NCBI GenBank assembly: GCA_002747395.1
Contig: PDPE01000041.1
Location: 1-64,000 of the forward strand
DNA length: 64,000 nt
DNA from: Pseudomonadota bacterium
Lineage (GTDB): Bacteria > Pseudomonadota > Gammaproteobacteria > Pseudomonadales > Oleiphilaceae
Direction: 5' to 3'
Positions within the stretch are counted from its first letter, which is position 1; the number at the start of each line of letters is the position of its first letter. The notes beneath the pieces are model-generated. The model did no database searches. It was not told the DNA's origin and was given only the letters and a program-made list of their open reading frames with translations. Of the stretch, positions 16,495 to 24,648 are shown one piece after another. A program made the translations under genes and the position numbers.

Positions 16495-17142
16495 ATGCAA
16501 TTATTCCGCTTTCTACTACCAGCATTCCTTGCTGCAGTGTTCCTGATTCAGGCATCGGCGGTCAGTGCCGGGAGCCTTTATCGATACAAGGACGCCAATG
16601 GTGTGGTTGTTCTTGGCATCACTGTGCCGCCAGAATTGGTAAAAAATGGCTATGAAGTGCTAAATCAAAACGGCCGGGTCATAAAGGTTATCCCTCCGGC
16701 TTTAACGCCAGAACAGATCCGGCTGCGTGATGCTGCTGCACTTGAAGAATCCAAACGTCAAAAAGCCCGGGAGGCACAGCTCCGAAAAGACAGGGAACTA
16801 TTGCGGCTTTACAGCCATCCCGATGACATCATTATGATTTGGCAAAGAAAGCTTGACGATATCAATTCAGTAATAACACTAAAAGAAGAAAGCATCCTCC
16901 TGCAAAACAACAAACTTGAAAGATATCAGACGCAGGCTGCAGACGCTGAAAGATCGGGAAAGAAGGTCAGTAACAAGCTCATCAATGACATGACAAGAAC
17001 ACAAGAGAAAATTGCCAAGCTGATCGAAGAAATCGCATCCCACAAGGCCGACCTGAAAGCCCAAAGTAACTACTTTCAGGCCAGGATGGATCGGTTAATC
17101 CAGTTAAAAAAAAGACAGCCTTCATTGCCAGTTCCAGAATAA
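16495..17142 (+). CDS. DUF4124 periplasmic protein with coiled coil
   Basis: A 215-residue exported protein. The signal peptide spans residues 1-25 (ending VSAG). The next 45 residues form a DUF4124 domain (LYRYKDANGVVVLG), a small exported domain common in gammaproteobacteria. Residues about 85-205 are a long charged coiled coil (Glu/Lys/Gln-rich). Function unknown; perhaps envelope-linked. It follows pyrE in the same direction with a 206-base gap, so it probably has its own promoter. Confidence 0.85.
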   Translation: MQLFRFLLPAFLAAVFLIQASAVSAGSLYRYKDANGVVVLGITVPPELVKNGYEVLNQNGRVIKVIPPALTPEQIRLRDAAALEESKRQKAREAQLRKDRELLRLYSHPDDIIMIWQRKLDDINSVITLKEESILLQNNKLERYQTQAADAERSGKKVSNKLINDMTRTQEKIAKLIEEIASHKADLKAQSNYFQARMDRLIQLKKRQPSLPVPE

Positions 17143-17250
17143 CGAAACCTCAAACTGGCGTTTGCCGTTGACGCGACGGTTCTGCCGGGAGATTATAACC
17201 GGTTGAAGCAGGTTTTTTTGGCTTGTCAAATCGGGCGTTAAACAGCCAAC

Positions 17251-17277
17251 CTACTCACTACTCACTGCTCACTACTC
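17251..17277. repeat. 7-bp tandem repeat at 3' end of MBL gene
   Basis: The seven-base unit ACTACTC occurs nearly four times (one copy with A to G). The array overlaps the stop codon of the metallo-hydrolase gene on the minus strand. Confidence 0.75.
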
Positions 17278-18054
17278 GCCAAGGGAAAACTCCTGACCTT
17301 TTTTTACAAAACCGAGAAAACCGTCACTCTCCGGGTTCTGATCCGGGGACGGGAGATAATGGTATAACCATAACTTTGCTCGCGCTTTCCGATCAAGACA
17401 ACACAACTCATTATAGTGAGCATGAACCCCTGAAGGCTGTGACGAGGTTTCACAGTCATGGAAAACCATATCAACCCCGGGTAGTATGGCTTCAAGTATT
17501 TCGGGGCAGTATTTGGTATCCGTGGTAACAAACGCGCTGGCTCCGTTGCTCAACTGTTCAAGAATGAGACCGTAACTGAAAAGGTCTGCTTCTTCGCAAC
17601 TCATATGCGGCATTCTGACCGGAGTCAGGCGCACCCCTTCCCAATCAAACGGGACACCGCTTCGGAGGGGGGTGCAGGCAAAGTAATCCTGCAAGGTAAG
17701 CAACCTGCCTTCAACACACGCCAACCCGCCCTTGAGACTGTGATGCCAGAGCGGTTCAATGAGGCTTTCCTCGACAAACAGTTTCAAGGTATGCAAATCA
17801 GGATTAAAAAAGGTGGAAAAGGCTACCCACTCCAACCCGCCAATATGGTCAGCATGCAAGTGGGAAACGTAAATTGCGTCAAGTTCGGACAAAGGATCAA
17901 CTCCCCCCGCAACAGCGTCAGCCAGAGAAAAGCGCGCGTCAGAGCCACAATCAAGCAGCATTTTTTTACCCGTGGGTGCAGTAATCAGCATATTCGACTG
18001 ATAATACTCGTTCGTCGTAAAGGCTGACCCCACACCAATAAACTTGATTTTCAT
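17272..18054 (-). CDS. Metallo-beta-lactamase fold hydrolase, RNase Z-like
   Basis: A 260-residue MBL-fold protein. The metal motif is SHLHADHIGG (around residues 64-73); DTKYCPE and FHDCE supply the later metal ligands, and HAHYNEL comes before the C-terminal end. This pattern is that of the RNase Z/AtsA-like branch, but the absence of a clear exosite means tRNA processing is not certain. No signal peptide. Stands alone on the minus strand; the substrate is unknown. Confidence 0.85.
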   Translation of the reverse strand: MKIKFIGVGSAFTTNEYYQSNMLITAPTGKKMLLDCGSDARFSLADAVAGGVDPLSELDAIYVSHLHADHIGGLEWVAFSTFFNPDLHTLKLFVEESLIEPLWHHSLKGGLACVEGRLLTLQDYFACTPLRSGVPFDWEGVRLTPVRMPHMSCEEADLFSYGLILEQLSNGASAFVTTDTKYCPEILEAILPGVDMVFHDCETSSQPSGVHAHYNELCCLDRKARAKLWLYHYLPSPDQNPESDGFLGFVKKGQEFSLGE

Positions 18055-18451
18055 GTTAATTTATAACGAACCATCATAGTAGTTAATCGGGTCCCCATGA
18101 ACAGGGCACGGAAATTGATCAAACTCAACACGTTATCGACTTTTTATCCCGATACCATGAAAACTTGTGCCCGAAATAAATACTTGTACCCGGGTAAAGA
18201 AGACAAATAAAGAAGAACAAGGCGTAAAGGAGAACAAGACGTATTTCAGGTAATAACCTGAATTTTATCCATAAGGTGAGAATAGTAGACGTTAGATAAT
18301 TGGTCAATACACAAGGAGGCCAGCCGGCTCGCCAAATGCAGACCAAAACCGGAAACAGGCATAACCGTCACACAGAAAAGGCCGCCGGACCTGACCTTCA
18401 GCTATTGGCCCGGCAATTGATAACGCAGTCAACCCGCAATGGATAGAGCGA
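18055..18451. other. 397-base intergenic region
   Basis: No convincing gene. It holds a 17-base duplication (18210-18243), a looser repeat of ACTTGTRCCCG upstream of that, and the inverted repeat TTCAGGT/ACCTGAA (18245-18262, four-base loop) followed by TTTT on the plus strand. A 73-codon open frame across the right half has no ribosome site or recognisable product. Confidence 0.5.
18210..18243. repeat. 17-bp imperfect tandem duplication
   Basis: AAGAAGAACAAGGCGTA is followed at once by AAGGAGAACAAGACGTA, two mismatches in 17. Confidence 0.75.
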
Positions 18452-19324
18452 CTAGCGCAAGGTAGGTGTCATGTGAAGCAAAAAGCCACTGCCCGCCAGG
18501 GTCAGTTTATAAGAGACCACATTGCCACCAGTGGAAATCCGTTCAAGAATACCTTTCTCAACCAGAAAATCGAGCATATCTGTACTCAACTCGTCAAACC
18601 TGGCTTTGGCAGCAATTTCAGCCTGAGTTGCCATACCTTTCAAGGCGAACATGGCCTGCATGACACGCACTTCAGCCGTTGAAATTTCAGGCAACGGCCC
18701 TTTGTACACAGGAAACTGAATTTCCGGATACTTCGCACATACGCTTTTATAAGACTCCTGGATTGCCTCAATATCAGCATTTTTATCGCCAGTGGGAACA
18801 AAAGAGTGGAATACACCTGAAACCTTCGTTCGATAATCAACCTTTGCCAGAAAAACAGGCAGATTCGAATCTTTGGCAACATGATAAAACCCGGTTTTCC
18901 ACTTCTGCACTGCCCCTCTGGTGCCCTCCGGGGTAAACAGAAAAAAGACGGTTCCGGCGTTTTTATGTCGCTCCACAAAGCGTTTTATCAACTCAACCTG
19001 CCCCTGCCCCCTTGTCTGACGGTTTATGGGCATAGCACCAAGCCACAGAATAAACGATCCGAGTACCGGCACACGACACCAGCTTTCCTTGATTGAAAAA
19101 TAGATTTTCACATCAAACAGGATCGCGGCGCCCAGGGCATAAACAATATCCCAGTTCGAGGTATGGGGGGCAGCTATGGTCACACCAAGCCCCTTGGGGG
19201 CCACGTTAATCACCTTCCAGCCTGCCAGTTTAAACCAGGTTTTGTAAATCACCTTGAGAACAAACTTGAACACAACACCATCAAAAACCGTTTTGTCTCT
19301 CATTTCAAGTCTTTTGGTCGTCAT
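18452..19324 (-). CDS. 1-acylglycerol-phosphate acyltransferase-like protein with C-terminal helix-turn-helix-like extension
   Basis: A 290-residue protein. Residues 45-210 match the lysophospholipid acyltransferase (PlsC) family: HTSNWD at 54-59 is the H-x4-D catalytic motif, PINRQTRGQG and FTPEGTRG (about 133) are the substrate motifs. There is a hydrophobic patch near the N-terminus. From about residue 215 the sequence changes to a compact helical segment with a beta wing (QAEIAAKARFDELSTDMLDFL then ISTGGNVVSYKLTLAG), which resembles a winged-helix domain. This extension is unusual for the family. Membrane phospholipid remodelling is the likely role of the first part. Confidence 0.82.
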   Translation of the reverse strand: MTTKRLEMRDKTVFDGVVFKFVLKVIYKTWFKLAGWKVINVAPKGLGVTIAAPHTSNWDIVYALGAAILFDVKIYFSIKESWCRVPVLGSFILWLGAMPINRQTRGQGQVELIKRFVERHKNAGTVFFLFTPEGTRGAVQKWKTGFYHVAKDSNLPVFLAKVDYRTKVSGVFHSFVPTGDKNADIEAIQESYKSVCAKYPEIQFPVYKGPLPEISTAEVRVMQAMFALKGMATQAEIAAKARFDELSTDMLDFLVEKGILERISTGGNVVSYKLTLAGSGFLLHMTPTLR

Positions 19325-19422
19325 CTCGTCTTACCAGTAAAACACAACTATGCGTATAATAGTACATCGCATCATTTAAAGCTAAATTGATTAAAGACAA
19401 TATATTCAAGACGGTATCCGTT

Positions 19423-19454
19423 CTTAAACATATTTCAGCTTGAACATATTTCAG
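19423..19454. repeat. 16-bp tandem duplication downstream of hemH
   Basis: CTTAAACATATTTCAG and CTTGAACATATTTCAG follow one another with a single mismatch. Nine bases further on, GTGGATAA is also doubled (19463-19478). Confidence 0.8.
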
Positions 19455-19499
19455 TTCAGCGAGTGGATAAGTGGATAAACAGCGGCTGTCTCGTATTTT

Positions 19500-20555
19500 T
19501 CAGTTTTCACAATGCTGATCAGTCAGGTTAGCGTCCAACCAGCCTGACATATTTGCTTCCACCAGGGCGGCAAGGGCAGTGATGTGCTCACTTCTCGCAT
19601 TCAGTGCAGAAATATACTCAAATCTTTCACCGCCAGACTCCAGGAAATACTCCCGGTTCTCTTCTGCAATCTCCTCCACTGTTTCCAGACAATCGGCAGA
19701 AAAACCCGGACACATTACCTGAACACTGCGAACCCCCTTTTCAGGCAAAGCCCTCATGGTTTCATCAATATAGGGGCGCAACCACTCTTCTCTTCCCAGG
19801 CGTGACTGAAAGGTAATCATATACTCATCTTCTTTCAGGCCCAGTCTCTCGACCAGCAAACTTGACGTTTTATAACACTGGTTCTGATACGGGTCCCCCC
19901 TCTGCACATACTTTACCGGTATTCCGTGGTAGGACAACACCAGTTTTTGTGCTCGACCAAACTCCGACCAGTGCTGCTCCACGCTTTTTGCCAGTGCTTC
20001 AATATAAAGAGGGTTGTCGTGGTAAGAGGTCACGAAACGTAATTCAGGTATCCAGCGCCTCCTGCAAAAGTCATTTGCTATAGCATCAAAGGTTGAAGCG
20101 GTTGTAGCTGCGGCATACTGTGGATACAAAGGAAGCACAACGAGCTTATCTACACCTTTATTCATCATCTCCTGAACCTTATGTTCAATCGATGGCTGGC
20201 CGTAGCGCATAGCCCAGTCAAGCTCAACCCGGTCACCCCACTTTTTTTTCAACGCCACACCCAAAGCCCTGGCCTGCTCAATGGTATTTTTTTTTAACGG
20301 TGCCCCCTGTTCAGTCCATACTTTTTTATAGGCGGCGGCTGACGCAGAGGGCCGAACCCGGAGAATTACCAGATTTAGGACAAACCACCAGATCAGGCGT
20401 GGCAGTTCTACCACCCTCGGATCCCAGAGAAATTGTTTAAGGTAAGGGATCAATGCTTTTTTGGCAGGAGCATCAGGCGATCCAAGGTTAGTGATTAAAA
20501 CACCGACCTTGCCGGACTGGCTATGGCCTGACGGGGTAGCATTTTTATATTCCAC
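19500..20555 (-). CDS. hemH: Ferrochelatase
   Basis: A 351-residue ferrochelatase inserting iron into protoporphyrin IX. VGVLITNLGSPDAP (residues 17-30) is the family start, LSYHGIP carries the active-site His, and VMCPGFSADCLETVEEI carries the acidic metal-path residues. The C-terminus ends in a short tail. It lies divergent to a LysR-type regulator, with a 196-base gap containing a 16-base duplication. Confidence 0.97.
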   Translation of the reverse strand: MEYKNATPSGHSQSGKVGVLITNLGSPDAPAKKALIPYLKQFLWDPRVVELPRLIWWFVLNLVILRVRPSASAAAYKKVWTEQGAPLKKNTIEQARALGVALKKKWGDRVELDWAMRYGQPSIEHKVQEMMNKGVDKLVVLPLYPQYAAATTASTFDAIANDFCRRRWIPELRFVTSYHDNPLYIEALAKSVEQHWSEFGRAQKLVLSYHGIPVKYVQRGDPYQNQCYKTSSLLVERLGLKEDEYMITFQSRLGREEWLRPYIDETMRALPEKGVRSVQVMCPGFSADCLETVEEIAEENREYFLESGGERFEYISALNARSEHITALAALVEANMSGWLDANLTDQHCEN

Positions 20556-20571
20556 GCTTTACTCTCTTTTT

Positions 20572-20603
20572 GTATGTTATGTACCTGGTATGTTGTGTAC
20601 CTG
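20572..20603. repeat. 16-bp tandem duplication upstream of hemH
   Basis: GTATGTTATGTACCTG is followed directly by GTATGTTGTGTACCTG, one mismatch in 16. It lies within the hemH/lysR divergent region, 17 bases upstream of the hemH start. Confidence 0.8.
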
Positions 20604-20751
20604 ACCTGCATTATTGGCGTGGTAAACTACCGCAACCTGCTGCCAAACGCCAGTTTTTCGTTTTTTTCACATTGATAGCAATTTACGCAGCTCGTCGTTT
20701 CTATGGAAAACTGTTTATTATCGAAAGCTGCTTCCGCGGAAAGGTGTCTAC

Positions 20752-21645
20752 ATGATAAATACAAGAATTGATCTCAATTTGTTTCAGGTATTTATTACCA
20801 TATATAACGAAGGCAACTTGACCCGGGCCAGTGAGGCCCTGCACCTGACCCAACCGGCAGTCAGCCACTCTCTGGCCAGGTTAAGGGCAGCATTTGACGA
20901 TCCGCTGTTCGTTCGCCGGGGCACAAGAATGGAACCTACCTCACTGGCCCGAAATATTATTGACGATGTTCGTTACTCAATCGCCACTCTGCAAAGCACG
21001 CTTCAACCGCAATCCGTTTACGATTATGCCAATTCGACACGAACTTTTCAGCTCTGCCTGAGAGACAATACCGAAGCCGCCTGCCTGCCGGAGCTGATGG
21101 CTTTTTTGGAAAAAAATGCGCCTGGAGTCAGAATAGTCAGCCAGAGAGTTGAAAGAAAACGGATAGAAAGCTTGCTGACATCTGGAAAGCTTGATTTTGC
21201 CATGGATGTATTCATCCCGTTCAGCGACACGATCAGGCATCAAAAGTTTAAACAGGACAGATTTGTGGTTGTTGCCAGAAAGGGGCATCCGCTTCTGGAC
21301 GATGGCCTTGGTACTGATACCTATCTGGCTTCAAAACATATTCTGGTATCCACAAGAGCCGAAGGAACCGGGTTCGAAGATTTCGAGTTTTCCAGAATGG
21401 GGCTGACCAGGCAGATAGCATTACGATGCCAACACTATTTTGTGGCATGTCAGGCAGTGCAGAACACCGACTACCTGCTGACCATGCCGGAAAGCTATGC
21501 CCTGCTTCTTAACCGGCGGCTATCCAATGAAATTCACCGTTTGCCCATCGGTATTGCACCAATAGACATCTATTTGTACTGGCATAATGAAATTGAAAAG
21601 GACGCGGCAAACTGCTGGCTGAGAGAGATATTGCTTGACAGCTAA
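20752..21645 (+). CDS. LysR-type transcriptional regulator
   Basis: A 297-residue LysR-family regulator. The N-terminal winged helix-turn-helix is clear: LNLFQVFITIYNEGNLTRASEAL, then TQPAVSHSLARLR (about residues 8-45). Residues 90-290 are the substrate-binding domain. AAAGGTG before the ATG supports the start. Target genes and ligand cannot be read; LysR genes often control a divergent neighbour, here hemH, or act on an adjacent SDR gene, but neither is shown. Confidence 0.93.
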   Translation: MINTRIDLNLFQVFITIYNEGNLTRASEALHLTQPAVSHSLARLRAAFDDPLFVRRGTRMEPTSLARNIIDDVRYSIATLQSTLQPQSVYDYANSTRTFQLCLRDNTEAACLPELMAFLEKNAPGVRIVSQRVERKRIESLLTSGKLDFAMDVFIPFSDTIRHQKFKQDRFVVVARKGHPLLDDGLGTDTYLASKHILVSTRAEGTGFEDFEFSRMGLTRQIALRCQHYFVACQAVQNTDYLLTMPESYALLLNRRLSNEIHRLPIGIAPIDIYLYWHNEIEKDAANCWLREILLDS

Positions 21646-21744
21646 CCTTACATTGTTCGCCGTTAACGAATCTGCTCAGGCCTTTGTGGGCAGCCACTCT
21701 TCGAGTGATGGTTCAAGTGATGGCCGACCATTTCAAATCCGGAG

Positions 21745-22575
21745 TTACATTCGATTCACACTCCTGGCCGATTTTCGTTTTTCCTGCTCTTTTGCACCTT
21801 TCTTTTTTAGCGCTTCGGCAAGTATGGAAGATATACCCGGGAAGGCATTACCCAATCTGGCAAGTGCGCCCCTTCGCCAGGGAATGCATACCTCAAGAGG
21901 TTTTTTACCCAATATCGTTGAAAACACAACTGACTCGATGTCTTCAACAGTTAATACCTGCGGGCCGGAAAAGGTCAATGCTGCTTCTTCGTAGTCCTCT
22001 TGCAGGCTTAACATGGGTGTTTCGATTGCGTCAGGGCAAATAACCGACACCGAGACACCCCGAGGTCGCAACTCCTCTGCAAGCGCCAACGAAAATGCCC
22101 TCACTGCGTACTTTGACGCACTGTACAAGGCGATTCCGGGAATAGGAGCAAGAGATGCCATGGACGCAATAGTGATGATATGGCCATAGCCCTGTCGAAC
22201 CATCAGTTTTGACACCACCTGACTGCCGTACATGGCACCCTTGACATTGATATCCATGTGCAGGTCAATTTGCTCAGGTTCGGTTTCGTGAATAAAACCG
22301 GGTTTCAAATAGCCGGCTATGTTAAACAGGCGATCAATTTTTCCCCATTTTGCCAGCACATCGTCGCAGACCGCCTCCCAGTCCGCCCGGCTCGTTACAT
22401 CGAGTCGTCGCACCAGCAAGCGCGGTTTGACCCATTTTTCGCTCTCTGCAACAGCCTGCAACTCGTCAATGTCAATGTCGGTTGCAACTACCCGGTAGTT
22501 CTTCTCAACGAACACCCTCATCAGATGCTTGCCCACGCCACTCGCACAACCGGTCAACCACACTACCTCACTCAT
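21745..22575 (-). CDS. Short-chain dehydrogenase/reductase
   Basis: A 276-residue SDR. The NAD(P) motif is TGCASGVG (8-15), the structural motif NIAG replaces NNAG, and the catalytic pair is YSASK (about 152-156), with a Ser in TIASMAS before it. The C-terminal 40 residues are long and basic (KKKGAKEQEKRKSARS), beyond the catalytic core. Substrate unknown. Convergent with the LysR gene. Confidence 0.9.
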   Translation of the reverse strand: MSEVVWLTGCASGVGKHLMRVFVEKNYRVVATDIDIDELQAVAESEKWVKPRLLVRRLDVTSRADWEAVCDDVLAKWGKIDRLFNIAGYLKPGFIHETEPEQIDLHMDINVKGAMYGSQVVSKLMVRQGYGHIITIASMASLAPIPGIALYSASKYAVRAFSLALAEELRPRGVSVSVICPDAIETPMLSLQEDYEEAALTFSGPQVLTVEDIESVVFSTILGKKPLEVCIPWRRGALARLGNAFPGISSILAEALKKKGAKEQEKRKSARSVNRM

Positions 22576-22675
22576 TTTTTCTGCCTTGCTGAAGGTGAGT
22601 TCATCATTATGTCCGGTTGCAGTGTATGCGAATGGGAAGGCATGTCAACCGCACTGACCATGCCCGTGCCATCAG

Positions 22676-23842
22676 TCAGCAACCGGGCACCTGTAACACC
22701 TGACCAACACGAATGGTATACCTGGGCGGCCTGATATTATTAATCGCTGCCAGTTCCCTCGTGGAGACACACTGGAACCTGTCGGCAATCCGGTTTGCGG
22801 TATCCCCTCTCTTGACCACATAGTAGAACATATTCGAACCATCGGGATAGTTTAGCTTGTGCATTTCCGAAGCCATTGCCAGAAAGGCCTCGTCGGTGGT
22901 GGCGCAATTTGCGTGATAGGCTTTTTTCACTACTTCAGGAACGACCAGGGTTACACCTTTTTCCAGTACGTCTCCGGGTTTGATTTTGGGGTTGAGGTTC
23001 CGCAAGGTACGAAACCATCCCTTGTGACCGACGGATTGCTGCCCAAGACAGAGTGTCAACTCACTGAGAGAAGAGTCTCTTTGCAGTTTCAAGCTGGCGA
23101 GGCGATTATCCACCTCGGGAAATTCCAGCCGAAAGTCTTCCGGGTGCGTAAACAGCCAGGCTGCGGCGAGAACTTTGGGTACATACTCTCGGGTTTCCCT
23201 TGGCAGAGCATAAAAAATGTGACGATCCCAAATCGCTTTGCCTTTGTTCCGCTGCTGCAAGCCAAGCACGCGATTCTCACCACCATTGTAAGCGGCGAGC
23301 GTCTTTTCTATATTATTGTGAAACAACTTCAGGTGATCAGTAAGGTACCGGGCGTTGGCATGAGTGGCCAAAACCGGATCCAAGCGCTGATCAAATCCGT
23401 CAACCACCCGTAAACCGTATTTTTTGCCCGTAAAACGCATAAACTGTAGCAGGCCCGCAGCACCGGCTCTGGAATAGGCATGCGCCTTTCCGGCAGACTC
23501 TGTCGCAATCATTGCAAACAGAAGCGACTCGGGAAATCCGGATTTTTGGTAAATCGGAGCAATCAGCGGCTTGAGGTATTGATAGTATTCATAGGCCTCT
23601 AACAACTGCGGCCTTCCCCAGGTCAGCCAGTCGTCCAGCGCGGCCTTGATCGGATCGTTTAACCGAATCGCGGACATAAAATCCGGGCCGTTCAACATTT
23701 TCCCTGTTTGTCTAACCGTTTTCACGTCAGGTCTGACAGGTGGTGGTTCAGTGTACTTTCCATCAACTGCGCCACAGGCTGTGCAAAAAACAGCCAACAG
23801 TGACAACACCAAAATGCGACAAACAGATCCGCTGGATTTCAT
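22676..23842 (-). CDS. MltD-like membrane-bound lytic transglycosylase
   Basis: About 388 residues from ATG 23842. A lipobox (LLAVFCTAC) predicts a lipoprotein. The catalytic SLT domain has SLLFAMIATESAGKAHAY with the catalytic Glu, RAGAAGLLQFM and LAAYNGGENRV. The C-terminus carries a LysM domain (FYYVVKRGDTANRIADRF to IRVGQVLQVP) that binds peptidoglycan. A second, poorer LysM-like segment lies around residues 260-310. The order of domains fits MltD. It cuts glycan strands in the cell wall to make 1,6-anhydro ends. An upstream in-frame start would add 18 residues with no clear signal peptide. Confidence 0.92.
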   Translation of the reverse strand: MKSSGSVCRILVLSLLAVFCTACGAVDGKYTEPPPVRPDVKTVRQTGKMLNGPDFMSAIRLNDPIKAALDDWLTWGRPQLLEAYEYYQYLKPLIAPIYQKSGFPESLLFAMIATESAGKAHAYSRAGAAGLLQFMRFTGKKYGLRVVDGFDQRLDPVLATHANARYLTDHLKLFHNNIEKTLAAYNGGENRVLGLQQRNKGKAIWDRHIFYALPRETREYVPKVLAAAWLFTHPEDFRLEFPEVDNRLASLKLQRDSSLSELTLCLGQQSVGHKGWFRTLRNLNPKIKPGDVLEKGVTLVVPEVVKKAYHANCATTDEAFLAMASEMHKLNYPDGSNMFYYVVKRGDTANRIADRFQCVSTRELAAINNIRPPRYTIRVGQVLQVPGC

Positions 23843-24052
23843 TATTCTCTTTCTCTCAAGGTGGCTTTTTTCGGGGAGGCAAATACGAGCGAACACTCTT
23901 CAGACTCTATCCAATCATCACTATTATGTTGCACTTGTTTACCTGTTTAAACAATTATCTCGTTGCAAATCTTTACAATTTACTTGAAATTGTAAAGCCG
24001 CTTATTCTATTCTGCATTCAGGGTTTAAAATTAGAAAATGGAGGATCGAAAA

Positions 24053-24499
24053 TTGAGTAAAATGTCACTAAGTGGTAACGCAGCATTGGAAAGCACTTCC
24101 GGTTTGAAGGTAAACTGCGAGGCAAGGGGCAAAAAAATTGTTTTTGATGAACCGAAGGAGTTGGGCGGCACAGATACCGGCATGAATCCCATTGAAGGGT
24201 TACTGACCTCTCTGGGTGCTTGCAAATGCATCGTGGCCAAAGTGGCTGCGGATAAAATGGGCATCAAACTGGACAGCATTGAAGTGGAGTGCAAGGGCAC
24301 CCTGGACACCGGAGGCTTTACCGGGACTAACCCTGACGCCAAAGTCGGGTTGTCTGATATTCAAAGTGTTTTTTCGATTAAATCTCCAGCTTCGGATGAG
24401 GAAATCAAAAATCTGGTTGATTTTGTCAATTCTCACTGCCCAGTGCATGACACTATTGATAGCCCGCCACCATTGACCCATACCATCAAACGCGTATAG
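24053..24499 (+). CDS. OsmC-family peroxiredoxin-like protein
   Basis: An OsmC/YhfA-type protein of about 148 residues. GGAGG lies eight bases before a TTG at 24053, so TTG is the likely start; an ATG at 24062 and one at 24038 are alternatives. The two family cysteines are in LGACKCIVAK and SHCPVHDTI. OsmC proteins break down organic hydroperoxides using such cysteines. Length is normal. Convergent with deaD; a hairpin lies between. Confidence 0.9.
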   Translation: MSKMSLSGNAALESTSGLKVNCEARGKKIVFDEPKELGGTDTGMNPIEGLLTSLGACKCIVAKVAADKMGIKLDSIEVECKGTLDTGGFTGTNPDAKVGLSDIQSVFSIKSPASDEEIKNLVDFVNSHCPVHDTIDSPPPLTHTIKRV

Positions 24500-24533
24500 A
24501 CAAGCAGACAAACTCCGCTGATCGGAGCACTCT

Positions 24534-24568
24534 GCATAGCGCTATTGGTACTCGCAATGGCGCTATGC
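24534..24568. terminator. Hairpin between convergent osmC-like gene and deaD
   Basis: GCATAGCGCTATTG (24534-24547) pairs with CAATGGCGCTATGC (24555-24568), 14 base pairs with one mismatch and a seven-base loop. It may end both transcripts; the flanking T run is short. Confidence 0.6.
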
Positions 24569-24648
24569 TTCAGCCAATCTACTCAACCCCGTACCCCCGT
24601 AACAGAAAACCGGCCGGTTTTATCAAGGGTTTTACCAGTGAACGGTAA

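Noticed and set aside
18125..18346. A 73-codon open frame in the largest gap
   Set aside because: No ribosome site, no recognisable domain, and it overlaps the duplicated sequences; most likely random.
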